Shown here: one piece after another, positions 11,129 through 19,193 of the stretch
How the letters are laid out: each line of letters begins with the position of its first letter
Numbering within the stretch: position 1 is the first letter of the stretch
Origin: Harmothoe impar
Lineage: Eukaryota; Annelida; Polychaeta; Phyllodocida; Polynoidae
DNA length: 64,000 bases
Reading direction: 5' to 3'
Assembly: GCA_947462335.1 (NCBI GenBank)
Contig: OX381720.1
Location: 49,656,481 to 49,720,480 of the forward strand
Translations under genes and position numbers: made by a program
Notes under the pieces: model-generated
Told to the model about the DNA's origin: nothing
Seen by the model: only the letters and a program-made list of their open reading frames with translations
Databases searched by the model: none

Positions 11129-11446
11129 CTCCTCCTCCTCCTCCTCCTCCTCCTCCTCCTCTCCCTCTTCTTTTTTTTTAAAAAAATAAATATTTGTATC
11201 AGACTCCTCTGGAGTCTGATACAAAACATTTATGACTATTGAGTGAAAATAGAATTTTATCGCAAAAAAAAAAAAGAAAAAAAAAGACACTTCTGCCGCC
11301 GCTACTGTGACACCGGCCGGAATCAATAAAAAGGTCGGCGGACTTTTCTCCACAACCATTCACTACCGACCGTTCGAGTGAGAAACACAGCAGACAGTCA
11401 GACACACAACCGCTCTCTCACGCGTGCTGAAAAAAAAAAAAAAAAA
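11092..11446. promoter_or_regulatory. Non-coding junction: A tract, CTC repeat, hairpin and AATAAAAAG box
   Basis: In order: an A tract (11099-11123), a CTC trinucleotide repeat (about 11130-11160), an AATAAA that could end the upstream transcript (about 11185), a perfect hairpin (11193-11225), and 'aataaaaaggtcgg' near 11325. That last word closely resembles the sequence upstream of the major capsid gene ('aataaaaagactgg', 16384) and may be the promoter of the ATPase block. A second A tract runs directly into the ATG at 11447. Confidence 0.45.
11193..11225. terminator. Perfect 15-bp hairpin between two genes
   Basis: TTTGTATCAGACTCC, a 3-nt loop (TCT) and the exact complement. It sits just after a polyadenylation-type AATAAA and before the ATPase block, so it may separate transcripts. 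Its role is not proven. Confidence 0.5.
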
Positions 11447-12166
11447 ATGTCGAGCAGTAGAAGCAAACTTTTCACAGAAATTCATTTCGACGCTCGACTA
11501 TAAGGACCCTTTAGTTGTATCATTAGCGGTCCGTCGGGTTGTGGAAAATCGCGCTTGGTGGATCAATTTCTGAGCGACGTGAACAATTTGGTCACGCCGC
11601 CGGTGGAAAAGACTTTTTACCATTACGGCGAGTGGCAACCTCTGTTTGAAAAAATGCAAAATCAGTACGGTGTGGAATTCAGAGAAGGTCTTCCTAGCAA
11701 AGAGACTATAGCGGGAGACGTGGAAGTAGCAGAAGACGCCTTACGACCCCACACTCTACTGATATTGGACGATCTGATGAGCAGTTCCAATCAGCAAGTG
11801 GTAGCCGACATCTTTACTAAATACTCGCATCACTGGAACGTGAGCGTCATATACATCACTCAGAACCTATTCCAGAAATCACCCGACTTTCGAACTATGA
11901 GTCTGAACGCTCACTACATGACCGTTTTCAAGAACCCGCGCGACATGGGGCAAATAGCTAGTCTGTCTCGCCAGGTGTTTCCGTCCAACGCGGCGGCCCT
12001 CTCTAGTATATTTACCCATGAACTCAAGCGACCTCACTCATACCTCCTTCTGGACTTCAAGCAGTCAACACCTGACGATCTGAGAATACGCTCCTCTTTG
12101 ACGTCCATACACTCTCAGCTAGTGTTCGTACCGCTAGACAAAAAAAAGAACAAGAGAAAGCAGTAG
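11447..12166 (+). CDS. FtsK/HerA-type genome-packaging ATPase, frame broken by one stop
   Basis: The Walker A motif GPSGCGKS is encoded at about 11528-11551 and a Walker B motif (LLILDD) at about 11756-11773. Further conserved stretches follow (for example SVIYITQNLF). This is the packaging ATPase family of Polintons and adintoviruses (A32-like), which drives DNA into capsids. The frame opens at the ATG at 11447, behind an A tract, but has an in-frame TAA at 11501-11503, seven codons before the ISGPSG segment. No ATG lies between the stop and the P-loop, so the intact ATPase cannot be made from this frame unless splicing or readthrough removes the stop. The rest is open to 12166 and ends in a Lys-rich tail. 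It looks like a recent nonsense mutation. The next gene starts 5 nt after its stop. Confidence 0.8.
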
Positions 12167-12171
12167 CAAAA

Positions 12172-12504
12172 ATGTCTTCTCATCTACTCGAAAGACACTT
12201 TGGTACTCTCAAGCACTTAGCTAAGTGCTCGCCAAAGGACTGCTCGCATCTAATAGACTCTGGAAGCGACGATCTGATCGCAGCGTTGAGTGAGATCTGT
12301 CACAATTTACTGGTAGGGAACATCCCGCTCAGCGACAAACAACTGGACAAGCTTCGAGAATCGGCTGACGTGTTGAGGGAGGTCGGCAAAAAATCTACGC
12401 CCATCAAAAAAAAGAGACGCGTCTTGGTACAAGAGGGAGGTTTCCTCATTCCGGCTCTCATAGGGATGGCCTTACCGCTTATAAAGAGCATTCTCCGTAT
12501 ATGA
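12172..12504 (+). CDS. Small basic protein with hydrophobic tail, adenovirus core (pX/mu)-like
   Basis: A 110-residue frame starting 5 nt after the ATPase stop. After an acidic/helical first part comes a basic patch (KKKRR) and then a glycine-led hydrophobic C-terminus (GGFLIPALIGMALP). The 'GGFLPAL' style of this tail resembles adenovirus mu/pX and related small proteins of adintoviruses and Polintons, which are packaged with DNA or disrupt membranes. That assignment rests on pattern and position only. Its stop overlaps the next start as ATGA (12501-12504), which suggests termination-reinitiation or another way of coupled translation. Confidence 0.55.
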   Translation: MSSHLLERHFGTLKHLAKCSPKDCSHLIDSGSDDLIAALSEICHNLLVGNIPLSDKQLDKLRESADVLREVGKKSTPIKKKRRVLVQEGGFLIPALIGMALPLIKSILRI

Positions 12505-13673
12505 GACACCTCATTCGACACCTACTCGCCGACAGCACCACCACCACTACCACCACCACCAGCGTCATTGCCACCGTCGTCCCCATGACGGACTCAGAGC
12601 AGCAACAACACTACAAACGCTTAGCGCTCGTGGATCCTGAGACGCTCTACAAATCATCACGAGCAGGTCTACTTCATCATGTGCCCGCTGCTGCTACTAC
12701 TAGCGCTGCTACTACTGCAGTCGCTGCTGCTAGTACTTCTACTGCTCCAAACCTTCCTCCTCTTCCTGATGAGCGCACTGAAAAGAACGAGAGTTCCGCT
12801 CCTGCCACCGCCGCCCGCCTACCTGCCGACATGGCCTATTACCACAAGCAGGCAGAACAGTCCCTTCATCCCGACGCGGCCTTGCACCAGGTGCTACAGT
12901 TTATCTACAGGGACTTGGACTTAGTGTTGAACGATCCCACTTTGGAATCGCGCGAGAAAATGTTGAAATACCGAAGGTTGTTGAATAGATTGCAATTTTT
13001 TCTCGCGAATCCCCACAACAGCAACATCTCTTCGTCCTACTCTTCTTCGCCCCCGGCTCACCTCCGTCAGTCTGCTGAAGAGGCCAGCGCGTCCCTACTT
13101 GAGCGGTTGGCAAACCAAGTTCCCAAGAGGAATCGCACCCGGACCGTGGCGCTGTACAAACAATTGGAGAAATCCGGTGTGATCAAGTGGAACGAGGACG
13201 GTGCGGTGCGCGAGATGTCGGGTCGGAGAATACCACCTGAGCATCGCATCAACATAGTGGACTTACTGAACGACGCCGCCAGGTTCAGGAAGACGGCGCC
13301 CAGACCGGCGGGCTACTCTCCGTTCACGAAAGCGCTGCGCGAAGCAGTTCCCACAGACTCCTTGATCGGAAACCATCTGTATAAAGCGAGCGGACCTGGC
13401 CAAAGCTTAGACACACGGCTCGCTGACAGAGGTCGGAAACGACCGAGCTTCCACTCGGAAGAAGGAGAAGCAGCAGCAGCAGCAGCAGTAGCAGCAGCAG
13501 ACTCTTCTCTCCAGGTGGACGATCCATCCTCTGACGACGAGGAGGACAGTGAACTTTTCCAAACTCCGACTTCCTATAGGAGCGTGGCGAGTAAGAAAAG
13601 GAAAGGGCGCAACCGCCTAGCGGCGAGGTCGTCGTTCACGCCCTCAACAGGCCCACCATGGGCAAACCAGTGA
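12501..13673 (+). CDS. Unknown conserved-type structural protein upstream of the integrase
   Basis: A 390-residue frame that starts in the ATGA overlap at 12501; an alternative start is the ATG at 12585. Residues 1-100 are low-complexity (Thr, Ala and Pro runs). Residues 110-150 form a charged helical region. Residues 200-290 look like a compact domain (IKWNEDGAVREMSGRRIP, followed by INIVDLLNDA). The C-terminal third is acidic and Ser-rich, with an Ala run from a GCA repeat, and then very basic. I recall similar proteins beside integrases in cnidarian and other invertebrate Polinton-like elements, but with no assigned function. It overlaps the integrase start by 16 nt. Confidence 0.65.
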   Translation: MRHLIRHLLADSTTTTTTTTSVIATVVPMTDSEQQQHYKRLALVDPETLYKSSRAGLLHHVPAAATTSAATTAVAAASTSTAPNLPPLPDERTEKNESSAPATAARLPADMAYYHKQAEQSLHPDAALHQVLQFIYRDLDLVLNDPTLESREKMLKYRRLLNRLQFFLANPHNSNISSSYSSSPPAHLRQSAEEASASLLERLANQVPKRNRTRTVALYKQLEKSGVIKWNEDGAVREMSGRRIPPEHRINIVDLLNDAARFRKTAPRPAGYSPFTKALREAVPTDSLIGNHLYKASGPGQSLDTRLADRGRKRPSFHSEEGEAAAAAAVAAADSSLQVDDPSSDDEEDSELFQTPTSYRSVASKKRKGRNRLAARSSFTPSTGPPWANQ

Positions 13674-14794
13674 AGAGACTGACCAAGAAGGAAAAAGAAA
13701 AGAAGCGCGTAGTAGCTAGATATACCGACGTCAAAGCGCCCTCCAGTTTCACTAGCGTGACTAAACTCCAGAAACATCATTTTCGCCACCTAAACCCGGC
13801 CGTCATCCGAGATGCTTTAGTGTCGCTGGACGCCTACACTAAACATAAACCCATTCGGAGAAAATTCGCAAGGAACAAGACTATAACCGGCGCAATCGAT
13901 CAGCAGTGGCAGATAGATCTGATGGACATGCAAGCTTTGGCGTCTCACAACGACCGCTTCCGGTACGTGGTGACGGCGATCGACGTTTTCTCTAGATACG
14001 CGTGGGCCGTTCCCATTAAATCCAAGAGCGGCGCTGATGTCACCGAGGCCTTCCGAGAGATGACAGGCACTGGCGAGAGACGACCGCGCACTGTTCAGAC
14101 AGACAAAGGGAAAGAGTTTTTGAACAAGATCTTTCAAGATCACTTGAAGAGCGAGGGCATAGAGTTCTTCACTGGCGAGAACGACGACATCAAAGCTAGT
14201 CTAGTGGAGCGCTTGAACCGCAGTCTGAAGGAGAAGCTGTGGCGTTATTTCACACACAAGCGCACGTATCGCTACGTAGACGTACTGCACCATGTAGTGT
14301 CTTCTTACAATCGCACTCACCACAAGACGTTGAAAATGGCGCCGGCTCAAGTCAGCTCGGAAAACAGCGAAACAGTTTTCTACCGACAAGATCTCCCAAC
14401 TAACAAACAAATCGACGAAATATGGAAAAAGAAGAAAAAAACAAAGACGTCCGCCGTCGACGTCATCGCTCCGGGTGACAGAGTGAGGATGTTGAGAACT
14501 AAAGGCGCCTTCGACAAAGGGTACGAGGGAATTTGGCGTGAGGAAGTGGTCGACGTTGCTAAGACGTTGGGAAGCAGAGGGTTCGAGCTGAAAGACGACA
14601 AGGGCGAGGAGATAAAAGGCGTCTTCTACCCGGAAGAGGTTCAGAAGGTGTACAAGAGTCGTTACGACAACAACTACCTGATAGACGAGGTGTTGCGCCG
14701 CAAGACCGTCGACGGTAAAGAGTTAGCTTTCGTACGTTGGTTAGGTTACGACGACAAGTTCAACGAGTGGATCCCCGTCAAAAAAATAACGTAG
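13658..14794 (+). CDS. Retrovirus-type integrase with C-terminal chromodomain
   Basis: 378 residues; the start at 13658 has an excellent context (CCACCATGG). The rve catalytic core spans about residues 80-230 with the DDE triad visible: D87 (QIDLMD), D149 (QTDKGKEF) and E184 (LVERLNRSLKEKLW), the last two 35 apart. A linker of basic residues and an SH3-like segment follow (about 270-330). A chromodomain closes the protein (about 340-378: YLIDEVL, FVRWLGY, NEWIP). This is the c-type integrase of Polintons; it inserts the linear DNA and makes the 6-bp duplication seen at the ends. All catalytic residues are present and the frame is intact. The next gene starts 12 nt downstream, after an A tract. 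Confidence 0.95.
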   Translation: MGKPVKRLTKKEKEKKRVVARYTDVKAPSSFTSVTKLQKHHFRHLNPAVIRDALVSLDAYTKHKPIRRKFARNKTITGAIDQQWQIDLMDMQALASHNDRFRYVVTAIDVFSRYAWAVPIKSKSGADVTEAFREMTGTGERRPRTVQTDKGKEFLNKIFQDHLKSEGIEFFTGENDDIKASLVERLNRSLKEKLWRYFTHKRTYRYVDVLHHVVSSYNRTHHKTLKMAPAQVSSENSETVFYRQDLPTNKQIDEIWKKKKKTKTSAVDVIAPGDRVRMLRTKGAFDKGYEGIWREEVVDVAKTLGSRGFELKDDKGEEIKGVFYPEEVQKVYKSRYDNNYLIDEVLRRKTVDGKELAFVRWLGYDDKFNEWIPVKKIT

Positions 14795-14806
14795 AAAAAA
14801 AAAAAA

Positions 14807-15925
14807 ATGAACATCACTCTACCTAGCAACAGCTCTATGGAGTATTATCCTGACAACAGCTTGACGTCTTTCCGAACTCACTTCGACTCGCCGCTCCTTC
14901 TGCCCGAAGCGTACGAAGCGGCTCTGACTGAGATCATCCTCCCTACAGAATGGACTAACGTGCACGACGACGACTTGATCATCGTTGTTCCTCTGCGCAC
15001 CAAGGGTTCGCTAGAGGAGGCAATCAACGTTTTAAAAGAAACTGAATTCGCCGAAGGAAGAAAACCACAGGTAGACTGGAGGGGAATGAAAAACGCGAAC
15101 GGTCTGAGCAAGCTGACGTTCAGCTCAAAATACCCGCTGAGCTGGAAGGAAGCGAGCTATGTAACGGTGGAAGAGATATCAGACACGTCGGAAGAGCAGC
15201 AATTGAAACCGGAAACAAAAAGGTTCAAGAGAGAGGTCGACTTGAGACAGACGAATGCCGTATACAAGCAGTTCTTGTCCCCGGCGGTGAAGAAGAAGGC
15301 GATCAGCGATCAAGCAAGACAGATGATCGAAGAGATGGAGAAAGACATGGGAGTGCGCAGTTTCATGCCGAACATATTCCAGATACCTCCTATTTTCACC
15401 GGAAGCAACCACACCCTAGTCGAGCGCTTGAGTGAGACGATGCGAGATGACAGACTAGAGGGCTCCAGCTTCTTGCTCAAACCGATGCGGATCTTATCGT
15501 ACGACGCCAACACGAAACGCGTCACCATCAAACCGCCGAGACACTGCGCTGTCCTGCTGACTCAGCATCTCGCATGCGTTCTAGGCTTCGGAGAGAAGAC
15601 GTGTTTCGCGTCGCCGACTACCGGCGCCTACTCGATGGATGTTTACGGGGACGTGCACTCTGTGTACATATACACCGACATGATCCAGGAGAGACGTGTG
15701 GGCGACATGCAAGTGCCGCTGTTGCGCTGCGTCGCGGTGGACAGAGGCGGAAAGCGTCGAGGTGGCGTGCAAGCTATCAGTTTTCCCCATTTGGATTATT
15801 TCCCCTTGAAATCCAAGAGGTTTACCAAGGTCGGCATCTATTTAAGAGACCGATCCGGTCATTCCATCCCATTCGGTAGAGGCGAGGTGACCGTGACACT
15901 TCATCTGAGACCTATTGAGCGCTGA
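14807..15925 (+). CDS. Penton-like minor capsid protein
   Basis: A 372-residue intact frame preceded by a run of twelve A. The N-terminus (SSMEYYPDNSLTSFRTHF, then a segment with ALTEIILPTEWTNV) is the typical opening of the penton-like minor capsid protein that accompanies the Polinton/adintovirus major capsid, as I recall it from invertebrate copies. A central charged helical insert lies at about residues 110-190. The C-terminal part is beta-rich, with alternating hydrophobic residues, as expected for a jelly-roll. It sits between the integrase and the second small basic protein, in a capsid-gene block. Assignment is by family pattern and position; a structure prediction would settle it. 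Confidence 0.7.
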   Translation: MNITLPSNSSMEYYPDNSLTSFRTHFDSPLLLPEAYEAALTEIILPTEWTNVHDDDLIIVVPLRTKGSLEEAINVLKETEFAEGRKPQVDWRGMKNANGLSKLTFSSKYPLSWKEASYVTVEEISDTSEEQQLKPETKRFKREVDLRQTNAVYKQFLSPAVKKKAISDQARQMIEEMEKDMGVRSFMPNIFQIPPIFTGSNHTLVERLSETMRDDRLEGSSFLLKPMRILSYDANTKRVTIKPPRHCAVLLTQHLACVLGFGEKTCFASPTTGAYSMDVYGDVHSVYIYTDMIQERRVGDMQVPLLRCVAVDRGGKRRGGVQAISFPHLDYFPLKSKRFTKVGIYLRDRSGHSIPFGRGEVTVTLHLRPIER

Positions 15926-15936
15926 AAGAGAGAAAA

Positions 15937-16362
15937 ATGATGCGTCAACGCGTTCCGTACTTTCCACCCAGGCGCACCGTCGGCAGAGGGTACAGCGATT
16001 ACTACAACGCGCAGCTGGGCAACGGCATCAACGTGTACAGCGGGCGCTCTTTCCAGAGCGGGCACGGTTTGGGCGGCGCTCTGTTAGGTCTGATGCGCTC
16101 GGCTACCCCGCTATTGAAGTCGGTGGGAAAAACGCTGCTCCGCGCCGGTGTGGGCGTAGCTAAAGATGTGCTGGCGGGTCGGACTTTAAAGAGCAGCGTG
16201 AAAGACCGAGGCGCAGGCGCTCTGAAGAGACTGGCGAGTACGGCGTTCTCGGGAGGAAAGACAACTGTCGCGTCTAAGAAAGGGTCGAAACGTCGCCGGC
16301 ATTCTCCTCAGACGGGCGGTGGCTCTTGCAAGAGACGTAGAGGGGATGTATTCGACCGGTAA
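15937..16362 (+). CDS. Small basic Gly-rich virion-type protein, pVI-like
   Basis: 141 residues, starting 11 nt after the penton-like gene. It opens with a Tyr/Gly-rich segment and an amphipathic glycine-rich stretch (GHGLGGALLGLMRSATPLLK). A helical region follows (about 75-115), then a very basic tail (KKGSKRRR, KRRR). The composition and location between penton-like and major capsid genes match the small protein of Polintons and adintoviruses that is compared with adenovirus pVI or core proteins, thought to bind DNA or disrupt membranes. The function is inferred from context only. Confidence 0.6.
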   Translation: MMRQRVPYFPPRRTVGRGYSDYYNAQLGNGINVYSGRSFQSGHGLGGALLGLMRSATPLLKSVGKTLLRAGVGVAKDVLAGRTLKSSVKDRGAGALKRLASTAFSGGKTTVASKKGSKRRRHSPQTGGGSCKRRRGDVFDR

Positions 16363-16379
16363 GCGCCTAGGCGTTCAGG

Positions 16380-16392
16380 TATAAATAAAAAG
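16380..16392 (+). promoter_or_regulatory. TATA box of the major capsid gene
   Basis: TATAAATAAAAAG lies about 60 bp upstream of the capsid ATG at 16442, leaving room for a start site about 30 bp downstream and a short leader. It is the clearest promoter in the element. Confidence 0.6.
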
Positions 16393-16441
16393 ACTGGAGG
16401 CGGCCGGCGTCAGTCTGTCGGCGGCGTGAAGAGAGAACACA

Positions 16442-17749
16442 ATGGCTTACGTACACGAGAGCAGTAACGAGTGCGCGCTCTCTGAGCTCGACCTGCACAC
16501 CGTAGCGCCGACTCAGACTACTATCTTAAAGTCGTCTTTCCTGGGGATAGAAACAAAAAACTCTTTAGAGGATAGAGGTAACATAAATTTCACCATCAAC
16601 AAGTCGCAAGAGTACACAGACCTGAACGAGAATTACCTTCATCTGGAATGTCAAGTGCTGAAAGCGAACGGAGCGGCGATCGAGGACACCGACGCGGTAG
16701 CTCCGGTGAACAACTTGGCTCACTCGCTCTTCAAAGACGTCCAAGTCTCCATCGGCGGTTTCAAAGTGTCTGGCAACACCGAGACCTACCCTTACCGAGC
16801 TTACTTGGAAGGGTTACTCAACTACAACAAAGACGTGAAGGACGGCGTCATGAGCGCCCAGGGGTGGCATGAAGATACGCCCGGTCAGTTTGACACGTTG
16901 ACTGACGCGAATGCAGGGTACAAAGCGCGCAAGAAGCTAATCTCCAACAAGCGCTTTTCGCTGATGGCGCGACTGCACTTTGACCTGGCTCATCAACCGA
17001 AGCTCATCGTTGGAGAGACAGAAATCAATCTCACTCTGAAACAGGCGGCGCCCTCTTTCTATCTGATGTGCGCCGCTGACGGAGGCTACAGCTTGAAGAT
17101 CTACAAAGCAAAGCTCTACGTGCGACGCGTGCTGGTGGCGGACGCTGTAGCGGAAACGCACGAGAGAGCGGTGATAGAACACGGGCCCTTCGACTACCCG
17201 GTGAACAGAGTGGAGGTGACGACGTACGCCATCCCTCAAGGTAACAGAGATCACAGCTACACGCACTCCAACACAGGCCAGCTTCCCAAGTCGATGATGA
17301 TTTGCTTCCTGGACCACGACGCCTTCAACGGTAGCTACACCAAGAACCCGTTCGAGATGAAGCATTACGACATCAGCTCGCTTCAAGTGATAGTGAACGA
17401 TCAGAAAGTGCCGAACGACGCCTACGTGCCCGACTTTAAGACCAAAGCGGCCGTGAGAGAGTACTTGGCGCTACACACGGAAACGGGGATGTACGAGGGC
17501 GCGCGCTCCTGCGGTATTTCATACGATCAATTCCTGAACGGTTACACGGTGTTCCCCCTCGATTTAACCCCAGACAGATCGCACGACGGGTGTCGCGTGA
17601 ACCTTATAAGAGCGGGTCAGCTGAGGGTGGAAGTCAGTTTCCGCTCGGCGCTACAAGCGACAACAACGGTGCTACTCTACTTGGTGTACGACAACGTCGT
17701 CAGGCTGACCCGAGATCGACACCCCATCACCGACTACCACATGAACTGA
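16442..17749 (+). CDS. Major capsid protein candidate (double jelly-roll, F54H12.2-like family)
   Basis: 435 residues, intact. Recognisable segments include LHTVAPTQTTI near the start, NLAHSLFKDVQVSIGG (about 88-103), NTETYPYRAYLEGLLNY (about 112-128) and IEHGPFDYPVNRVEV. These belong to the family often labelled 'F54H12.2-like' in invertebrate genomes, which corresponds to Polinton-type double jelly-roll capsid proteins. In a virion it would form the hexon-like trimers of an icosahedral shell. It has its own TATA box, unlike the tightly packed genes before it, which suggests strong late expression. The protease follows 29 nt downstream. Recognition is from family memory, not from a structure comparison. 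Confidence 0.75.
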   Translation: MAYVHESSNECALSELDLHTVAPTQTTILKSSFLGIETKNSLEDRGNINFTINKSQEYTDLNENYLHLECQVLKANGAAIEDTDAVAPVNNLAHSLFKDVQVSIGGFKVSGNTETYPYRAYLEGLLNYNKDVKDGVMSAQGWHEDTPGQFDTLTDANAGYKARKKLISNKRFSLMARLHFDLAHQPKLIVGETEINLTLKQAAPSFYLMCAADGGYSLKIYKAKLYVRRVLVADAVAETHERAVIEHGPFDYPVNRVEVTTYAIPQGNRDHSYTHSNTGQLPKSMMICFLDHDAFNGSYTKNPFEMKHYDISSLQVIVNDQKVPNDAYVPDFKTKAAVREYLALHTETGMYEGARSCGISYDQFLNGYTVFPLDLTPDRSHDGCRVNLIRAGQLRVEVSFRSALQATTTVLLYLVYDNVVRLTRDRHPITDYHMN

Positions 17750-17778
17750 AGACAAGACGGCGGTACTTGGCGTATCGT

Positions 17779-18231
17779 ATGAACACGCTTGAAATAAGCA
17801 GAGTGTTGAAGGAAAATGTTCACACAAAACATCGTTTCCTGGGCGTTTTCTCTTGTGACACTATTCCGAAGCACCCTATCAAAGACACTTGTTTCGTGAG
17901 CAACACAGATCCGCAACATTTACCAGGTCAGCATTGGGTGGCGTTTTACGTGTCGAGCACGGGTGAAGTGTACTACTTTGATTCCTTCGGCTTACCGCCG
18001 CTGAGTGCGGAGTTCTTGTCTTTCGTGGAACGCTCTGCTCCGTTCAAGTGGCAAAGAAACCGCATTCAACTACAAGACACTTCTGCTGACACCTGTGGAC
18101 CTCATTGCGTTCATTTCCTAATTGAAGCATGTCGAACAAGAAACCCCAAGAAGTGCGTCATGCGCATGAGCAAAATCCCAAAGCTGAGCGACCGGGCCGT
18201 GAGTCAGAAGCTATCGATGATGCTGTTGTGA
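17779..18231 (+). CDS. Adenain-like cysteine protease
   Basis: 150 residues from the ATG at 17779. The catalytic set of adenovirus-type proteases (C5/C48 clan) is visible: H52 (GQHWVAFY), D68 (YYFDSFG), Q99 and C106 (DTCGPHC), with Q and C seven residues apart as in adenain. Such enzymes mature capsid and core proteins of Polintons and adintoviruses. The protein is shorter than adenovirus adenain (about 200 residues), mainly at its C-terminus. It follows the capsid gene closely and overlaps the next small frame. Confidence 0.88.
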   Translation: MNTLEISRVLKENVHTKHRFLGVFSCDTIPKHPIKDTCFVSNTDPQHLPGQHWVAFYVSSTGEVYYFDSFGLPPLSAEFLSFVERSAPFKWQRNRIQLQDTSADTCGPHCVHFLIEACRTRNPKKCVMRMSKIPKLSDRAVSQKLSMMLL

Positions 18232-18428
18232 CGGGTTGTTGCGATGGCGGCCGTTTCATGGAGGCAAAGATTCTCTGCCTTGCCGAAATGGTGTTGGATT
18301 TATCCAAAGTCGTGCAATGTCTATTGGAGAGAAGTCGTCCGGGGTGTGGTGGTGCGAGTGACGGCGGTGTGAGACTTTGCGGCCTGTTGAGTTGCTGCAA
18401 ATCGAAGAAGCAAGCTAAAAAAGCATAA
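18129..18428 (+). CDS. Small Cys-rich reading frame overlapping the protease
   Basis: 99 residues in another frame, overlapping the last 103 nt of the protease gene. It has a polar N-terminus, a hydrophobic helix (about 45-65) and a Cys-rich, basic C-terminus (LLSCCKSKKQAKKA) that could carry lipidation or metal-binding cysteines. An AATAAA follows at 18465. The frame stays open well beyond the overlap, which gives it some support. I recognise no family. Confidence 0.35.
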   Translation: MSNKKPQEVRHAHEQNPKAERPGRESEAIDDAVVTGCCDGGRFMEAKILCLAEMVLDLSKVVQCLLERSRPGCGGASDGGVRLCGLLSCCKSKKQAKKA

Positions 18429-18464
18429 ACTTGTGTGTTTTTTCTGATTGAAATGAAAAGAAAG

Positions 18465-18470
18465 AATAAA
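18465..18470 (+). terminator. Polyadenylation signal for the rightward genes
   Basis: AATAAA about 35 nt after the last rightward frame and before the right TIR. A second AATAAA occurs within the TIR near 18884. Confidence 0.5.
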
Positions 18471-18538
18471 ATGAAAAGAAAAGAAATTATCTTGTTGTGT
18501 TTTTATTTCTATATATAAGTTACATAACTTTTTTTTGT

Positions 18539-18930
18539 TTGTTTGTTTACAAACAGTCACGTGTCACGTGGTGTTGTTTACAAACAAGAGAGCCACGTGG
18601 TGTTGTTTACAAACAAACCCTAAGTAGGTCACGTTACCCTAGTTACCAGAATGCCGGCTTCTGATTGGCTGAGCCTAAGTAGGTCACGTGACGTAAGTAG
18701 GTCACGTTACCATGGTTACCAGAATGCCGGCCTCTGATTGGCTGAGAGCTTCTAAGTAGGTCAGTAGGTCACCCAGAATGCTGGCTTCTGATTGGCTGAG
18801 AGCCCTAAGTAGGTCACGTTACCATGGCAACGGGTCACGTGACCAAATGGCGGCCTCTGATTGGCTGCATATCGATTGAGTAATAAACAGTAGTTAACTA
18901 TAGTCCCGTTCCGATACATACTATACTACT
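18539..18930 (-). repeat. Right TIR of the Polinton-like element
   Basis: About 392 bp, the inverted copy of 8452-8844 with one single-base length difference. The outer end reads ...ATACTACT, giving the AG/CT termini of Polintons. Confidence 0.95.
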
Positions 18931-18936
18931 TATATG
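18931..18936. repeat. Target-site duplication TATATG, right copy
   Basis: Identical to 8446-8451 and directly abutting the right TIR. Confidence 0.9.
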
Positions 18937-19113
18937 TATATGACAGATAAATTCAACATAAGTATAAAATAGCAAATGAAGAGTGATAAACATCACAGTT
19001 CTAAACATAATGGATTGATATGTGGACAGTACATCTTTTATATATATAACAGGGTTTCAATGTAAACAGGGGTGACTAATTTCTCTCTACAGGAATAGTT
19101 AACACTAAAGTCT
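18937..19113 (-). mobile_element. Poly(A)-tailed retroposon, 5' part
   Basis: Continuation of the minus-strand retroposon at 8277-8451, separated from it by the Polinton-like element. It is followed by the second AAATCAATC (19114-19122). AT-rich, no coding frame. Confidence 0.6.
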
Positions 19114-19193
19114 AAATCAATCTACCGGCTTGCACCAGTATTAAAGATGCGTGTCACAGCCCAAAGGTGAGCTGACAACCTTATCTTGGTTTC

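Larger units (their letters stand above)
8452..18930 (+). mobile_element. Complete Polinton/Maverick-like virus-derived element without PolB
   Basis: A 10,479-bp unit bounded by 6-bp TATATG duplications and near-identical TIRs that start 5'-AG, as in Polintons. In order it carries an Ala-rich frame (minus), an unknown basic protein, a packaging ATPase, a small core-like protein, an unknown structural-type protein, a chromodomain integrase, a penton-like protein, a second small basic protein, a major capsid candidate, an adenain-like protease and a small Cys-rich frame. Integrase, ATPase, protease and capsid genes together define the Polinton/adintovirus group. Known Polintons are usually 15-20 kb and encode a protein-primed DNA polymerase B; none is present here, and no gap is large enough to hold one. 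The element is visibly richer in GC than its surroundings. The near-identical TIRs indicate a recent insertion. Confidence 0.92.

Noticed and set aside
16937..17386. 149-codon minus-strand frame
   Set aside because: It is the antisense of the well-supported capsid gene and has no domain of its own.
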